Assembly (NCBI GenBank): GCA_001969505.1
Contig: LSSK01000248.1
Location: forward strand, 1-64,000
Length of the DNA: 64,000 nt
Reading direction: 5' to 3'
Origin: Zancudomyces culisetae
Taxonomy: Eukaryota; Kickxellomycota; Harpellomycetes; Harpellales; Legeriomycetaceae
Shown here: one piece after another, positions 22,719-34,248 of the stretch
Layout: each line of letters begins with the position of its first letter
How positions within the stretch are numbered: the first letter of the stretch is position 1
Made by a program: the position numbers and the translations under genes
The notes under the pieces: generated by a model
Seen by the model: the letters and a program-made list of their open reading frames with translations, nothing else
Told to the model about the DNA's origin: nothing
The model's database searches: none

Positions 22719-24293
22719 TTTCGAAGTTGTCGCCTTGTGGGTTGGTTTAATCTCCCAGATATTTAATTTTCTTTTTCTAAAGATCAAAAATACTATTTAT
22801 CAAATAGTTGAATTTGTATAATAAGTATAAAGAAAGCCTACTATGAAAATACGGATTAAAGCTTGGCTCTTGTATGTTTTTATTTATCTTTATTTTTTTT
22901 TTCTTGTGCAAACTAAAACTGCGAACATCGAAACCAGAATCTGAAATTCGAAAAAAAAAACAAAAAAAAACAAAAAAATAAAGCGTTATTTTACTTGGCT
23001 GGAACCTAATTGATCCGATACGTTAATTTATTTGTAACAGATTGGACAAATGGCTTTAAAGATTTCAAATATTTCTGCTACTTTTACATTGCGCATGCTT
23101 TCATGGCAAATAGAATTGGTTAATATGGCGGTATGAATCCAAATTCTTTCATTATTTTTTTAAACAATTGAGCCATAATGACAATTTAACAATGATGGTT
23201 GTGATATGGACCGTAAAATGTTAATCAACAATCAAGATTAGCTTGGAACTGTGGATAACTGAACTTATACATTGGTAAAGTGAAATTAAATCATTTATTT
23301 TGATACATGAAGCTGTAAATTAATGCAACCGTGGTCTTGATTAATTAAAAATGACTATCTGAGCTAGGAGGCGGCAAAATGTGATATCGATGAGATGTAA
23401 TTAATATTATGCTGAGTTAAAAGAGTATAAGGGGTTCGTAAAGGGTATTGTGGACAGAGTAGGGGGAAGGTATGTTAGATATGGGGGCAGGTTCGTATCA
23501 AAAAAAAGAAAAACACATGCTTTGCCTTCAAATGGTATCACGAGTATTTGTATAGAACGTTAAAGCATCTGGGATGTGTTTATTTTTCATCTGATCTAAA
23601 TCGATGGTTTCCCTGCTGCCTTTTTCCCTTTTTGCAAAAATATAGCATGTATTTCCAAGAGGCATGTTTTGAACCAAAAATAATGTGAGAGAGAGAGAGG
23701 CGATAATAGTAATTGAGTAAAAGTAGTCATACTAATTACCCTTGTTCCACGCACATATACTACGCTGTTTGTTATTAAACATACCACTTGACAACCCTCA
23801 CAAAAGAGCGTGAGGAAATGTAAGGGACGATCTGTTTATATATAAAAGGTGATGAGATAGCTCAACTACGTCGGGTGGGGGGGGGAGGATAGCTTAGTTA
23901 TATATTCTAGACAAGTCTATTCCTTAATTACAAGCTTTTGTTGAAAAAAGTTCTACACTTTACATTCCCAAGTAGGATTAGCAAACAAATATTAGGCCAC
24001 AGGCCAAAAGAATGAGTTCCCAATTAACAAATAAAAAGACAAACAGGACAATAAAGGGCTTGGTAAAAATCGGAGAGGCCAATTAAGTATATTCGAGCCA
24101 TTTTTTTTTTACTTTATGCAGAAAACATGTAAATAAACAATAACATTAAAACAAAAGCGGAAAGTTAAACAAAAACAGAGACCGTTTTTAGGCATTTCTC
24201 AACTTGTATATACAACTGCAATAAAATCTGCAATATACACACACAAACAACTTCGAAAAAGAACAGGAATCGAGTATAAATTAAATCGACGAA
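22719..24293. other. Divergent intergenic between HIS4 and the PABP-like gene
   Basis: Likely holds both promoters. AT-rich, with a 9-base G run (23877-23885). I saw no clear general-control element or gene. Confidence 0.45.
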
Positions 24294-26973
24294 TTGGGTT
24301 ATGAACCGTTTGGAGCAATACTAAAAGACGAAAATACAAATACGTACGCGGTTCTTACAAATAATAGACTAGATTTGTGCTATTTTGCACAAGAATCAGC
24401 AAAAACCAAAAAAGTGAAAGAAATTTACCAGGATATAAATAGGAGGATCAAAATGACAACATTTGCAGATGAAGCGTACTATAACAAAGATGAAATAATG
24501 GGCATAATGGAATTAGAGGAGGGATTTTCGAAACAGCGACTATATTTCTGGAAAGTCAAAAACGTTGAAACGTTTATAGGGCTAATAAAAAAACTCAAGG
24601 CTAAAAGGTAAGTGAATTTTGCTATTATAAACCACTATACGATACTAACCTAGTATATCAAAAGTTTTGTATAGCTGAATGAACAGGCATAAATGCTAAA
24701 AAAAATAAAAATAGGATAGATGTTGATCCATGTGATGGAACTGAATACAGCGGGAGTATAGAGTTCAAAACAAGAATAGACGCAGAAAGATGTTTTGCAG
24801 TGTTGAACGGACAAAGCATAGAGGGGATGACGATGTTTTTATCGGTGGATTCAAGTAAAGTGGAGGTGCCTATCCCCAATGTAAAAAAACTAAAGATTAC
24901 AAATGTGATGGAAAAGGATGTTTATCAGAGTTTGCTTTTTGAAAAGTTTCGAGAGTTTGGATTGATATATTCGATCGTAGCGGCTGAGGGGATGATTACT
25001 GAGAAAAACGAGGAGATGTATATTAAATATTTCAGCAAACAATCCATGAATGAGGCTAGTGAAAAGATGAATGGCTATACATACAATGGAAAAACAATCA
25101 AAGTATCACAAGAAGATCATGTACAGGAGAGTAAGGGGCAACAGAAAAACGTATTCAGTCAGAAGCGTGGCGATGAGAACGGTACGAAAAACGGAGTGAA
25201 AGCAGAAGAAANNNNNNNNNNNNNNNNNNNNNNNNNNNNNNNNNNNNNNNNNNNNNNNNNNNNNNNNNNNNNNNNNNNNNNNNNNNNNNNNNNNNNNNNN
25301 NNNNNNNNNNNNNNNNNNNNNNNNNNNNNNNNNNNNNNNNNNNNNNNNNNNNNNNNNNNNNNNNNNNNNNNNNNNNNNNNNNNNNNNNNNNNNNNNNNNN
25401 NNNNNNNNNNNNNNNNNNNNNNNNNNNNNNNNNNNNNNNNNNNNNNNNNNNNNNNNNNNNNNNNNNNNNNNNNNNNNNNNNNNNNNNNNNNNNNNNNNNN
25501 NNNNNNNNNNNNNNNNNNNNNNNNNNNNNNNNNNNNNNNNNNNNNNNNNNNNNNNNNNNNNNNNNNNNNNNNNNNNNNNNNNNNNNNNNNNNNNNNNNNN
25601 NNNNNNNNNNNNNNNNNNNNNNNNNNNNNNNNNNNNNNNNNNNNNNNNNNNNNNNNNNNNNNNNNNNNNNNNNNNNNNNNNNNNNNNNNNNNNNNNNNNN
25701 NNNNNNNNNNNNNNNNNNNNNNNNNNNNNNNNNNNNNNNNNNNNNNNNNNNNNNNNNNNNNNNNNNNNNNNNNNNNNNNNNNNNNNNNNNNGATGGGGTA
25801 AGGCTAAGGGTGTCTAACCTAGAGGACACAGTATCACACTCTGAATTATTTGAGTTGTTCAAGGCGTTTGGTTATATATATAAAGCAAGAGTAAATATTG
25901 ATAAAGTGACTAAAAAGTCACAAAATGAGGGTGAGGTCATATTTAGCACTAGATCACAGGCATTAAATGCACAGGAAAGTTTGCAAGGTGTAGAAATAAA
26001 GGGTAAAAAGATAGAAATCTCTATACAAGAAAGCGGACAAAGTAGCAGCGACTTTCAAGGTGCGGATAAAGCAAAGCTAGATGCAGAAGAAAAGATTTTG
26101 GAAAAACTAACACAGATGGCACGAGTAGAGTATTTGGCGCAAAAAGTGATTCGAGAGGTGAACACCAATCCGCTGGTTACCTCAAAGATAGATGGAACGC
26201 TGGCAGGGGTCAAAAATACACCTATGGTAATATACCAAGTTATCAGTAGCAAGCCAATTAGGCAAGTATTGGAGGTACTCGAAGACCCACTGAGGCTTGA
26301 CAGTGAAATTAAAGAAAAGGCAACAATGATATCAGGTAATGCCGACTGTTTAGGGGCAAAAAACCATTTTTCACCTCAAGCAGAGGGTAGCGAAAGGACC
26401 TGGGTAGACAACGATTTACATTTGCAGGTAGTAAAAGACGTGTATACTAGAAAGCTAGGAGAAGAGAGGCTGGAACAGGCAGAAATAATGGAAAATAGCA
26501 ATCCCTCCAATATCCAAGGATTACCACACACACAAAATACGTCACGTGCGCCAGTAGCAATGTCAGGAACTTCAGTCAGTTTGAGGAAAGCAGGCGAGAA
26601 TGCTGGAATGCAAGGCGATTCTTTCTTAAGCGCCAATCCGTCAACTAGTAGCACAGCAAAAACTGTTGGCAGTCAGCACCAAAGCAACGCTAACACCACC
26701 ACCACCACCAGCAGTTCAGCAGGAATAAAAACCAATGTTTATGACACCGAAACAGAGAATTTTATAGAAACCCTGCTCACCATGGATGAAACCGAGAGGA
26801 AGGCTCATTTGGGCAAGCGGCTCTTTGTCCAGTTGAAAATGTTGCAGGTTCCAAACGCCACCGATGTAACTCTCAGTCTTCTCGACAAATATATACAAAA
26901 CTCCGAGCTGAGAAAATTGGTTTATTACATGAAAGACAAAACAAAACTGACTCACTTGATAAACGACCTCTAA
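24294..26973 (+). CDS. Divergent poly(A)-binding-protein-like protein: RRMs plus C-terminal MLLE-like domain (interrupted by assembly gap)
   Basis: RNA-binding-type protein laid out like cytoplasmic PABP. Exon 1 runs to 24607 (donor GTAAGT). Exon 2 begins at 24715 and runs through a run of Ns to 26973. The first RRM is split by the intron (RLYFWKV ... SGSIEFKTRIDAERCFAVL). A second follows (KKLKITNV ... EEMYIKYFS) and, after the gap, another (VRLRVSNLEDTV ... EGEVIFST). The aromatic RNP1 residues typical of PABP are largely gone. The last 70 residues (about from 26745) resemble an MLLE/PABC helix bundle, the surface that binds PAM2 motifs. A Ser/Thr-rich linker lies between. Frame 24294-24451 is open and looks coding but has no ATG; the first in-frame ATG is at about 24452. 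Frames on the two sides of the gap differ, so gap length is unreliable. It could be a fast-evolving paralogue or a decaying gene. Confidence 0.7.
25212..25791. other. Assembly gap (580 Ns)
   Basis: A run of undetermined bases inside the PABP-like gene. It probably hides one RRM. Reading frames before (frame 2) and after (frame 1) differ, so its true length is probably not exactly 580. Confidence 1.
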
Positions 26974-26979
26974 TCCATC

Positions 26980-28227
26980 TCATTGGTTTCTGAGAACTGC
27001 ATTATAATGCTCTCCCAGCCCGTAAGCATGTTTGTGGAACGATAACTTAACCGCTTCACCCGATTCTGTTGTTCCTCTCTCACTACCCTCACCAATCTTT
27101 AGAACTGTACACTTGTAGCCTCCTGCTCCTGACGAATAATAGTCGTTACTGGCTGAGTAAATGTGGATTTCTATTCCCAGTGCCTGCGATAGTGCTGTGA
27201 TTTCTATTTGCCCTCCCCAAAGCGCTGTGTATTTGATTTCATCTATGTGCTCCAAAAACGCCTGCTCATCGTCCATATCAATGTCCATAAACGGAGCAAA
27301 GTCATTCATGTTGTCTCTAATATAGTCGCCTGCAATCCGCCGTAGCTCCGATACACTATACTCCTTATTTTTTTCCGCTTTTAGCACATATGATATCGCC
27401 GAGTATAGACAATGCCCGTCTGCCTTTATTTCATACATCCTCAAATTGTCTTGCTTTAATGTGTTTTTGATTGCCGCGCTTTCCAACTCCTCGTAATTGG
27501 GCATATCCAATGCCTCCTTTTCTGCCTCCAACATCATTTCCTCCATTTTTTTTTGCTTTTTCATCTACTTAAACGTTTTATGTAGTTTGAATAAATATAT
27601 AGCCAATATATATAACCTATACCATCTCCCCTTCCCTTCCCCCTTACCAAACCAATTTTCAACCTAAACAATAAAATAGCTTAACTATAAACATTACCTT
27701 TCTCTGTTGACTTTTGCTTGTGAATCCACCACCTGTGTTTTTATACAGACTTAATCCGCTTAGATTGATGTTTGCCTCAATGTCATCTTGCTTACTTGTT
27801 TCGACTTTGGGTACATCACTTTTACTACCTTTTCCTCTCCCTTTTCCCTTTCCCTTCGCTTTCCCTTTATCTTCATCCGCTTCTAATTCATCCTTGGTAC
27901 TGTTTCCACCATCACTATGGTTTCCCTTTTCCTCGCCATCAGATTCCCCAGTATGAACAGATTTAGAGGCTTCATTGTCTTTATCGCCATATAGGATGTT
28001 ATAGCGACGGATTTCATCCTCATGTTTGATTTTCAATTCGCTCTCGAGTTGTTCGATGTCGGCCTTTAGTTTCTTTTTACCACTGCTAGTGCTGTTCCCC
28101 TTGAAGGTCTTTTTCAACGCGGTTATTTTAGACATCAAGGCCTTTGATTCCTTTGTATGCCGTTTTTTAAGAACGTCAAAATCGGATTCTATTTCGGTGT
28201 GATCTGCTGTGTGTCCAATTCTACCAT
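26980..28227 (-). CDS. OTU2: OTU-domain deubiquitinase, OTUD6/Otu2 type
   Basis: Cysteine protease that removes ubiquitin; this family acts on ribosome-associated ubiquitin. Exon 1 ends at 27698 (donor GTAATG) and exon 2 is 26980-27564. The N-terminal half is a charged coiled coil matching OTUD6 (VLKKRHTKESKAL, KLKADIEQLESELKIKHEDE), followed by an acidic/basic low-complexity stretch (GKAKGKGKGRGKG). The OTU domain has the catalytic Asp/Cys motif KADGHCLYSAI, WGGQIEITALSQALG, and the catalytic His in LGEHYNAVL. The first in-frame ATG is at 28133-28135, but conserved coding sequence extends about 90 bases further up to a stop near 28230. An ATG at about 28225 lies in another frame; see findings. 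It converges with the PABP-like gene, with stop codons 6 bp apart. Confidence 0.88.
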
Positions 28228-28838
28228 TATTCTAGTTTTGCAGTTGATTGCTCTTTTTTTTTCTTTGATTGTTTGATTGTTTGATTGTTTGATTGATTCT
28301 TTGTAATATTCTGTAATATCACAAATTTTGTGTTGCAATCCCTAATATAAAAGTAACGACACGTATAGGAGTGTAGTGTATGGGTTGTGTTTTATAGTTA
28401 TAGTTTATAGTGTCTATTGTATAGCGTATTATTTTAAACAAATTTTTTGATTCTATCAAGTTTGTTAATATACTTGGTAAGCTTTAATTTATTTTTATTA
28501 TAGCTCCTTTTCGCGAAATCTATTAGCAATTTTAAATTGGTTTGAAATATCACCCTTGTAACAAATTGCAACCAACATTAAAATAAATAATCTCACTTGT
28601 AAAATGACCAAAAGCAATACCAAAAACATAGAAAAAAATTTTTTTTCAAGCAGAATTTTACTAGTGCATTTTGCCATTTACTCCGAATATTTACTTGTAT
28701 TTTTTATTTTAATTATTTATTTTATGGAATTCCTATGGAAACCTTGTGAATAGTTTTAGAGATAAAATTTGACATACTTGTACAATAATAACAAAAAAAA
28801 AAATAGAGATTGTAGAAGGCACATAACGAGTAGCCAAG
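28228..28838. other. Divergent promoter region between OTU and U1-C genes
   Basis: AT-rich intergenic. Contains a TTTGATTG octamer array (28264-28295) just upstream of the OTU gene. Confidence 0.5.
28264..28295. repeat. Octamer tandem repeat TTTGATTG x4
   Basis: Four perfect 8-bp units at the 5' side of the OTU gene, in the likely 5' UTR or promoter. Confidence 0.9.
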
Positions 28839-29510
28839 ATGCCGAAGTACTATTGCGACTACTGTGATATCTTTTTAACACACGACTCTCCCTCGGTTCG
28901 TAGGGCTCATAACAGCGGATGGAAACACACAGCCAATGTCATCAATTACTATCGCGAATTAAGCTTTGACAAAACACAAGACATTATCAACAAACTTACC
29001 AGCGCATACAACGACTACGGACCAGAAGGCTATCAATTTCATTACCAACAACCACCACCATCAATTCAGCAACCCCCACACTACAGACAGCCGCAATCAC
29101 AATCGCAACCGCAAAAGTATGCAAGTCCTGGTGGCATGGGATTTGCTGGGAATCCCAGACCTGGAAACGCACCCTTTGGTAATCCACAATTTGGCCCTCG
29201 TCCACCACTAACAGCGCCAGCATTGGGACCAGGACCATCGCATCCTCATCAACCACATCTAATGGGTCCACCACCACCACCGCCACACCATCTACCGCCA
29301 CATCTACCACCACCTCCACACTCTATGGGTCATAGTAAAGCACCACTAGCAACACCAGGAGCTGGCCATCCGGCAGCATTGCAACCACCACCTCCTCCTC
29401 CTCACTTAATGGTTCCGCCACATGGACCTCCACCGCATTTGATGGGTCCACCACCACCACACATGCCACCACACTCTATCCCACCAGCACATTCACAATC
29501 GCAGCAATAA
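28839..29510 (+). CDS. YHC1: U1 snRNP protein C (U1-C / Yhc1)
   Basis: Spliceosomal protein that stabilises the pairing of U1 snRNA with the 5' splice site. Single exon, 223 residues. The N-terminus [20 protein letters not shown] is the near-invariant U1-C start. The matrin-type zinc finger ligands are Cys6, Cys9, His24 and His30. The helix after the finger (ENVINYYRE-like) is present. From about residue 65 the protein is Pro/His/Gln-rich, with poly-Pro runs and repeated LMGPPPPP units, as in other U1-C tails. The start ATG follows an A-rich leader. Confidence 0.97.
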   Translation: MPKYYCDYCDIFLTHDSPSVRRAHNSGWKHTANVINYYRELSFDKTQDIINKLTSAYNDYGPEGYQFHYQQPPPSIQQPPHYRQPQSQSQPQKYASPGGMGFAGNPRPGNAPFGNPQFGPRPPLTAPALGPGPSHPHQPHLMGPPPPPPHHLPPHLPPPPHSMGHSKAPLATPGAGHPAALQPPPPPPHLMVPPHGPPPHLMGPPPPHMPPHSIPPAHSQSQQ

Positions 29511-29762
29511 AAAAATAAAGGTGGAAAAATCTACAATTGTATCTTTAACTTTTCATAAATGATATTCTTCTTTTTTCCTTATTTCCCGTTTCACTTTAGA
29601 GGTATTGAATTGTTTTAAAGATTGTATTTATATATATTGTGGTACAGTAAGAAAAAAAAAAGAAACCAACTAATAAACAATCGGAAAAAAAAAGCAAGTT
29701 AATAAAGGAAGGAGGAAACTGTATTTGTAAAGAATGATATGTGAATGGTAAGAGATGGATGA

Positions 29763-32700
29763 CTAATGGCAGATTTCAAAGCATTTAAAAGTAGAGTCCT
29801 TGTACACTAAATAAACAAGATATCTATCTTGGTTAAATGTAGGGTCCATTTCAATAACATCGAGACCAATCAATGGTGAGCTACAACAAGCATTAGATTG
29901 AGTAGAGTTTGTGGCATTGGTGGTGGTGTTGGTAGTGGAGCGATTAGCATTGGTTGCCATATTCGAGGGACTAGTATTACTGCCAGTACCAATACCAGTA
30001 GATGTAGCAGCGGCAACAGTAACAGCAACAGGAGTGGGTGGAGTGGGATTGGTTGGTTGGTATTTAGGAAATCGGTCGATATACTCCAATCTGAACGTTT
30101 TGGTGATGTTATAGTACACAGGTTTGACTACAAAGCAAAAACCACTTTGGGTGGTCACTAACAACAGCCGCCCATGCCCCAACACCTTGACAATACTCAG
30201 TCGGTCGTATTGGTATAGATTCTCCAGCATGCCAAAAGTCCCATCTTCTAGTACTATATGGCTACTGCTCAATCGCTCTATACAATCCAGGACACCATTG
30301 TTAGGACTACCACTACCACTGTTGTTTGTAGCACCAGATGGTTTGCGGGCGTTTGGATTTCTATGGGGATTTCCTGGTAAAGGTTCTGCATCTGATGCTG
30401 AAGATGATGATAGAAACGGATCTATTAGATATATGTGGTTTTGAGAGGTGTACACAATTAACTGATCACTTTTGGCCTTTTCACGTGTTTTCGTTCCTAC
30501 CATTGACAAGAGGTCTTTGTTAGTGCCATTTAGATTGCCACTATCAACCTGATTAGATTTTTCTGCTTTCATTAGTGAAGATGATTCTTGAGATTCGTCA
30601 ATATAATTATATATGCAATTGAACCCGCTGTCAATATCTTGTTCCTGGTCAACGTGTTGGTCCTCACTATCGCTATTTGTTATCTGGTCCTGGTGAATAG
30701 TATCTGTCGCATTTCTGGTCTGTGTTGGCGAGTCCGAAGAAGACCCAAATATGTCGGAGTATGTCTCTGCATAAATGCCATTGTCGTCATTATCACTATC
30801 TGGAGAACCTTCTTCATGTTCATACTCGTATTCATGTTCATGCTCATGCTCATGTTCGTGTTCGTGTTCATCTTCTAATATCGACATTCCTTCCTGCAAT
30901 GACTCTCCATATAGCTCTGGGTCATACTCTTGGTCCCGTGTTTGTTCGTCTGGCTGTTGTCGTCCCATTTCATTTTCTAAATCTACATAATACAAATCAT
31001 AACCTGGGGTTGAACCTACCAAACTACTATCCTGTTGGTTGTTACCACCCGGAGACGCATTTTCAATGCCACCACTTCTATGCTCAGTGGTCGCTACCAT
31101 CTCTTGTTCGCCATCCAGACCCCAGTTCAAGTCGACATCCCACTCGCTGCGGTTGGATTCATGCTCAAATCCCACCCACGGACTCACAAAGTCGTACATC
31201 TCATCTTGAACTCCATACCGTTCTCCTTCTTGCAGCTCTCTTGATGGTGATAATGACCATACATCCTGGCCTTGCAAAACATCACCATCGTCACCCGAGG
31301 AAGAGCTTGCAACTCCTTGAGCAGTGTCCCAAAAATCACTTATATCCTCCGTACCAGGATCTTCATTCACATGACTTTCCAGCTCGGCAGCTTGGCTTTG
31401 GTTTTCTTCCTGGTTGGATACAGCCAACCGTCCACGTCTCTGCATATCCCTTCCTCTATTCAGGTTTCGGCGATATACCCTATCAAGTAACAGCTGTGCC
31501 ATTCGCAGCCTGTCGAACCCGTCATCATTAATGTTATTAATGCCACCATCAGCATCACTAGACTCACCATTGACTCCTCTACGTTCATATATATTCTCAC
31601 GCTCACTTCCCTCATCATCTCCTTCCCATTCTTCCTGCCTCTCCTCATCGGGGTTGGGTCGATGGTACTGTAACAGATCGATTATCCAGTCTCGTGCAGT
31701 TAGTCGAATCCCGTCATCATCTTGACGATTCACATCAAATATTATATGTGCTGCATCTAATAATCGACTTTTTGGCCTATTTTTTCTGTCAACCTGGATT
31801 TTATCCTTGTCTATAAACTTTACAGCCCATCCCCTATTTCATTTCACTTGATTATTAGATCTAATGTTCATTCTCTTTTAAAGTATGCAGTATACAGTAT
31901 ACAGTACTATGTAATAACTGCTATTCGCGATCATCATCTCGAAAACCAACATAATTAACACAAATTATATAACATCACTTTACCATTGCCTCCCAATCGT
32001 AGAACTGTACACTAATTTCCCGCTTAGGCTCTCATTAACTCTGCAGGTCCCATCTATACTACATGTGCTGAAATACCCTCCATCCCGGCTAAACTCCACG
32101 CATGGGATATTGTGTTTGTGTCCTCTAACGGCCTTAACCTTCATATTTACTAATACCACCGCTTTCAATTTTCCTCCACCTTCTCTATCGTCGCTCAATA
32201 CTTTGAGTTGCATTATTTTCACATCCTCATTTGTATTTGCATCATCAGTTTCTTCCTCGTTTTTAATCGTATCTTTCTTTTCTTCTTCAAAGTTTGAGGT
32301 ATTAATTATCTTGTAGTACCTTTTCAATACAGGGTACAACTCGACCAATGTGGTGTTATGTGAGTTGGATGCAATTGCCAAAATTCCGTTTCCCTCCTCC
32401 AAATCACATCCCCAACTTGACTCTTCGTTTCTAAATTTGATTTTATTTTTTTAAGCATCAGTTTATTTTTAATTATAATTTCAATCATATTTATCTACAC
32501 ATTTTTATCATTTAGGTAGCATACAACACATAGGAACCGTACCACCTCTCCCACCAAAGACACAACTGAAAAGAATAAACCAATGTATATATAGTATCAA
32601 CATTGGTGTTTTCAAACTAAATGCACTAAACTCACCTAAACACTAATGGAGGCTTTGTTAAGTGTGCTACATCCCATAGTAGCACCAATCCATTATCACA

Positions 32701-33909
32701 CACCGCTATCAATAGTTGGCGATTTCCTGCTATTTTTTTAACCGCTATTTGGTTTATAATCGGCTATTTTTGTGTAGAAGTTTAATGCTTCAGTCATTTT
32801 TCTTTTTCATTAGTGCACTCCCTGCTCTCGCAAAATAGAATCTTTTATATTTTTTGTACACAGCAAAAGCATTCGCTTACCTCTGCTGTCTCATCGTCTT
32901 CTTCTTTTCTTCTGGTATTAGCCTTTTTCACACCAACTATCTGCTGTACTATTCCTTTAGGAACTTCAAGCCTCAATATTTCCTTTTTTGGTGGTCTAAA
33001 ATAATCCTCGACGCTGTATACTAGGATTTCGAATTTACTGGCTACATGTTTTTACAATTAGTCGATCAATTAGTTGCTTCACTGGTTTTGCGCATTCAAT
33101 GTTTATATATACTTTTAAACTGTTTGTATTAAACTTATTCGTATCACTAACCCAAAAACATAAAAGTTGTCCTCATATATTTACACACCGCCAGCAAATT
33201 TAATCTCTATTTCGTAAAATCCATTTGTTATATCATCTCAATTTGCCTCGGGCTACGTTATGTTTCATAATAACCATTGTATGTAGTATTACATAGTCAA
33301 CAAAGTTTTTGCAGTTAATTTCCTTGCTGTATATCTGCCTAATCTATTCAGTAAATGAAATCCATTTTTAATATACGATTTTTTTTATTGTTCGCTAATT
33401 GAAGCAGTGGACAGTGTTTCAATTGAAAATATGCGGGTGAATGTGCATTTGTACTATGTATTTTTTATACAAAAAAAGTGACTATAAGTAAGCTGGAAAT
33501 CCCATATTTTATCTCGAGCACTCGCTACTTACCACTACTTTACTTTCCATTTTCTTTTGCTCCGCTAGTATATTTTAATCGTGTAATTTCTCAATTCTAC
33601 TTTTTTTTTTCTAGATTAAAGCATTTTTCCACTCTTGTCTTCCTTTTTTATTTCCTCTTACTCATTTCCCTTGTTTTTTGAATGAAATATCTCTATCTTT
33701 ACTCGTTTAAGCTTATTCTGCTTGGATTAAGCTTTTGTATTTAAATTTGTTTATTTAAAGCAATTATTTCTAAATTTGTTGCTAAGTTTTTGATTAACTA
33801 TTTTCAAAAAAAAATCAAATTGCTATTATACGCACCTGAAATTGTAATTCCGAATTCTTCCCCCTTCCCTTTTTCACCTTCCACAAACAAAGATGGGTAT
33901 ATTTTTACT
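29763..33909 (-). CDS. CRT10: CRT10-like WD-repeat protein (N-terminal exons incomplete)
   Basis: Yeast Crt10 is a WD-repeat protein linked to ribonucleotide reductase gene control. Inferred exons, 5' to 3': 33836-33909, 33189-33236, 32881-33041, 32636-32763, 31984-32430 and 29763-31776, with matching phases, about 957 codons. WD-like blades include LLIAVCDNGLVLLWDVAHL, SSWGCDLEEGNGILAIASN and GHKHNIPCVEFSRDGGYFST. A long acidic insert follows (residues from bases 31700-30500), with an Asp/Glu/Ser-rich region and a His-Glu dipeptide run. The C-terminus has the blade typical of the CRT10 family: QLIVYTSQNHIYLIDPF, YDRLSIVKVLGHGRLLLVTT, and PLIGLDVIEM ... RYLVYLVYKDSTFKCFEI. The start is not resolved; a Met-containing segment at about 33963-34005 may be exon 1 but could not be joined in phase. 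The two most 5' exons are the least certain. Confidence 0.72.
30812..30872. repeat. Coding His-Glu dipeptide repeat
   Basis: On the minus strand the CRT10-like gene encodes an alternating Glu-His run followed by Glu-Tyr pairs, from 6-bp CATGAG/CATGAA-type units. This is an acidic, potentially metal-binding stretch in the disordered insert. Confidence 0.9.
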
Positions 33910-34248
33910 CTTTGAGGTGGATAATAGTTTTATACAATTTTTTTTGATTATACTAAAACCATTGCCCTTCTTCAACGACTGGGAGCCTTCTCGTTGACAC
34001 CATAAATGCTAAAAGATACATAACTCGTTACCATCACAGCGGTACAAGCTTTAGTGCTGATTAGTTACTTACTGTCTGTAGAGAGAGGGGTTTATCATTA
34101 ATTATTAACCTATTCTCATCCTAACACCTCCCGCCTCCCGCCTCCTGCTTTACTTTTTTACTTTTTTCCCCCAGATATGCATTTGTACAAAAACAAGTTA
34201 TATTTACAATAATTTTTAATGAAAAAAGACAAAACTCACAAGTAAAAA
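33910..34248. other. Short region between CRT10-like gene and MMADHC
   Basis: Probably holds the unresolved first exon and promoter of the CRT10-like gene. Minus-strand Met-containing segment at about 33963-34005. Confidence 0.4.

Noticed and set aside
12899-23180. Shared 14-mer ACAATTGAGCCATA at about 12899 and 23164 as a transposon footprint
   Set aside because: Matches of this length are expected by chance in 64 kb of AT-rich DNA, and the flanks do not extend it.
30722-31531. 269-codon + strand frame opposite the CRT10-like gene
   Set aside because: Antisense shadow of an acidic repeat region with no plausible domain.
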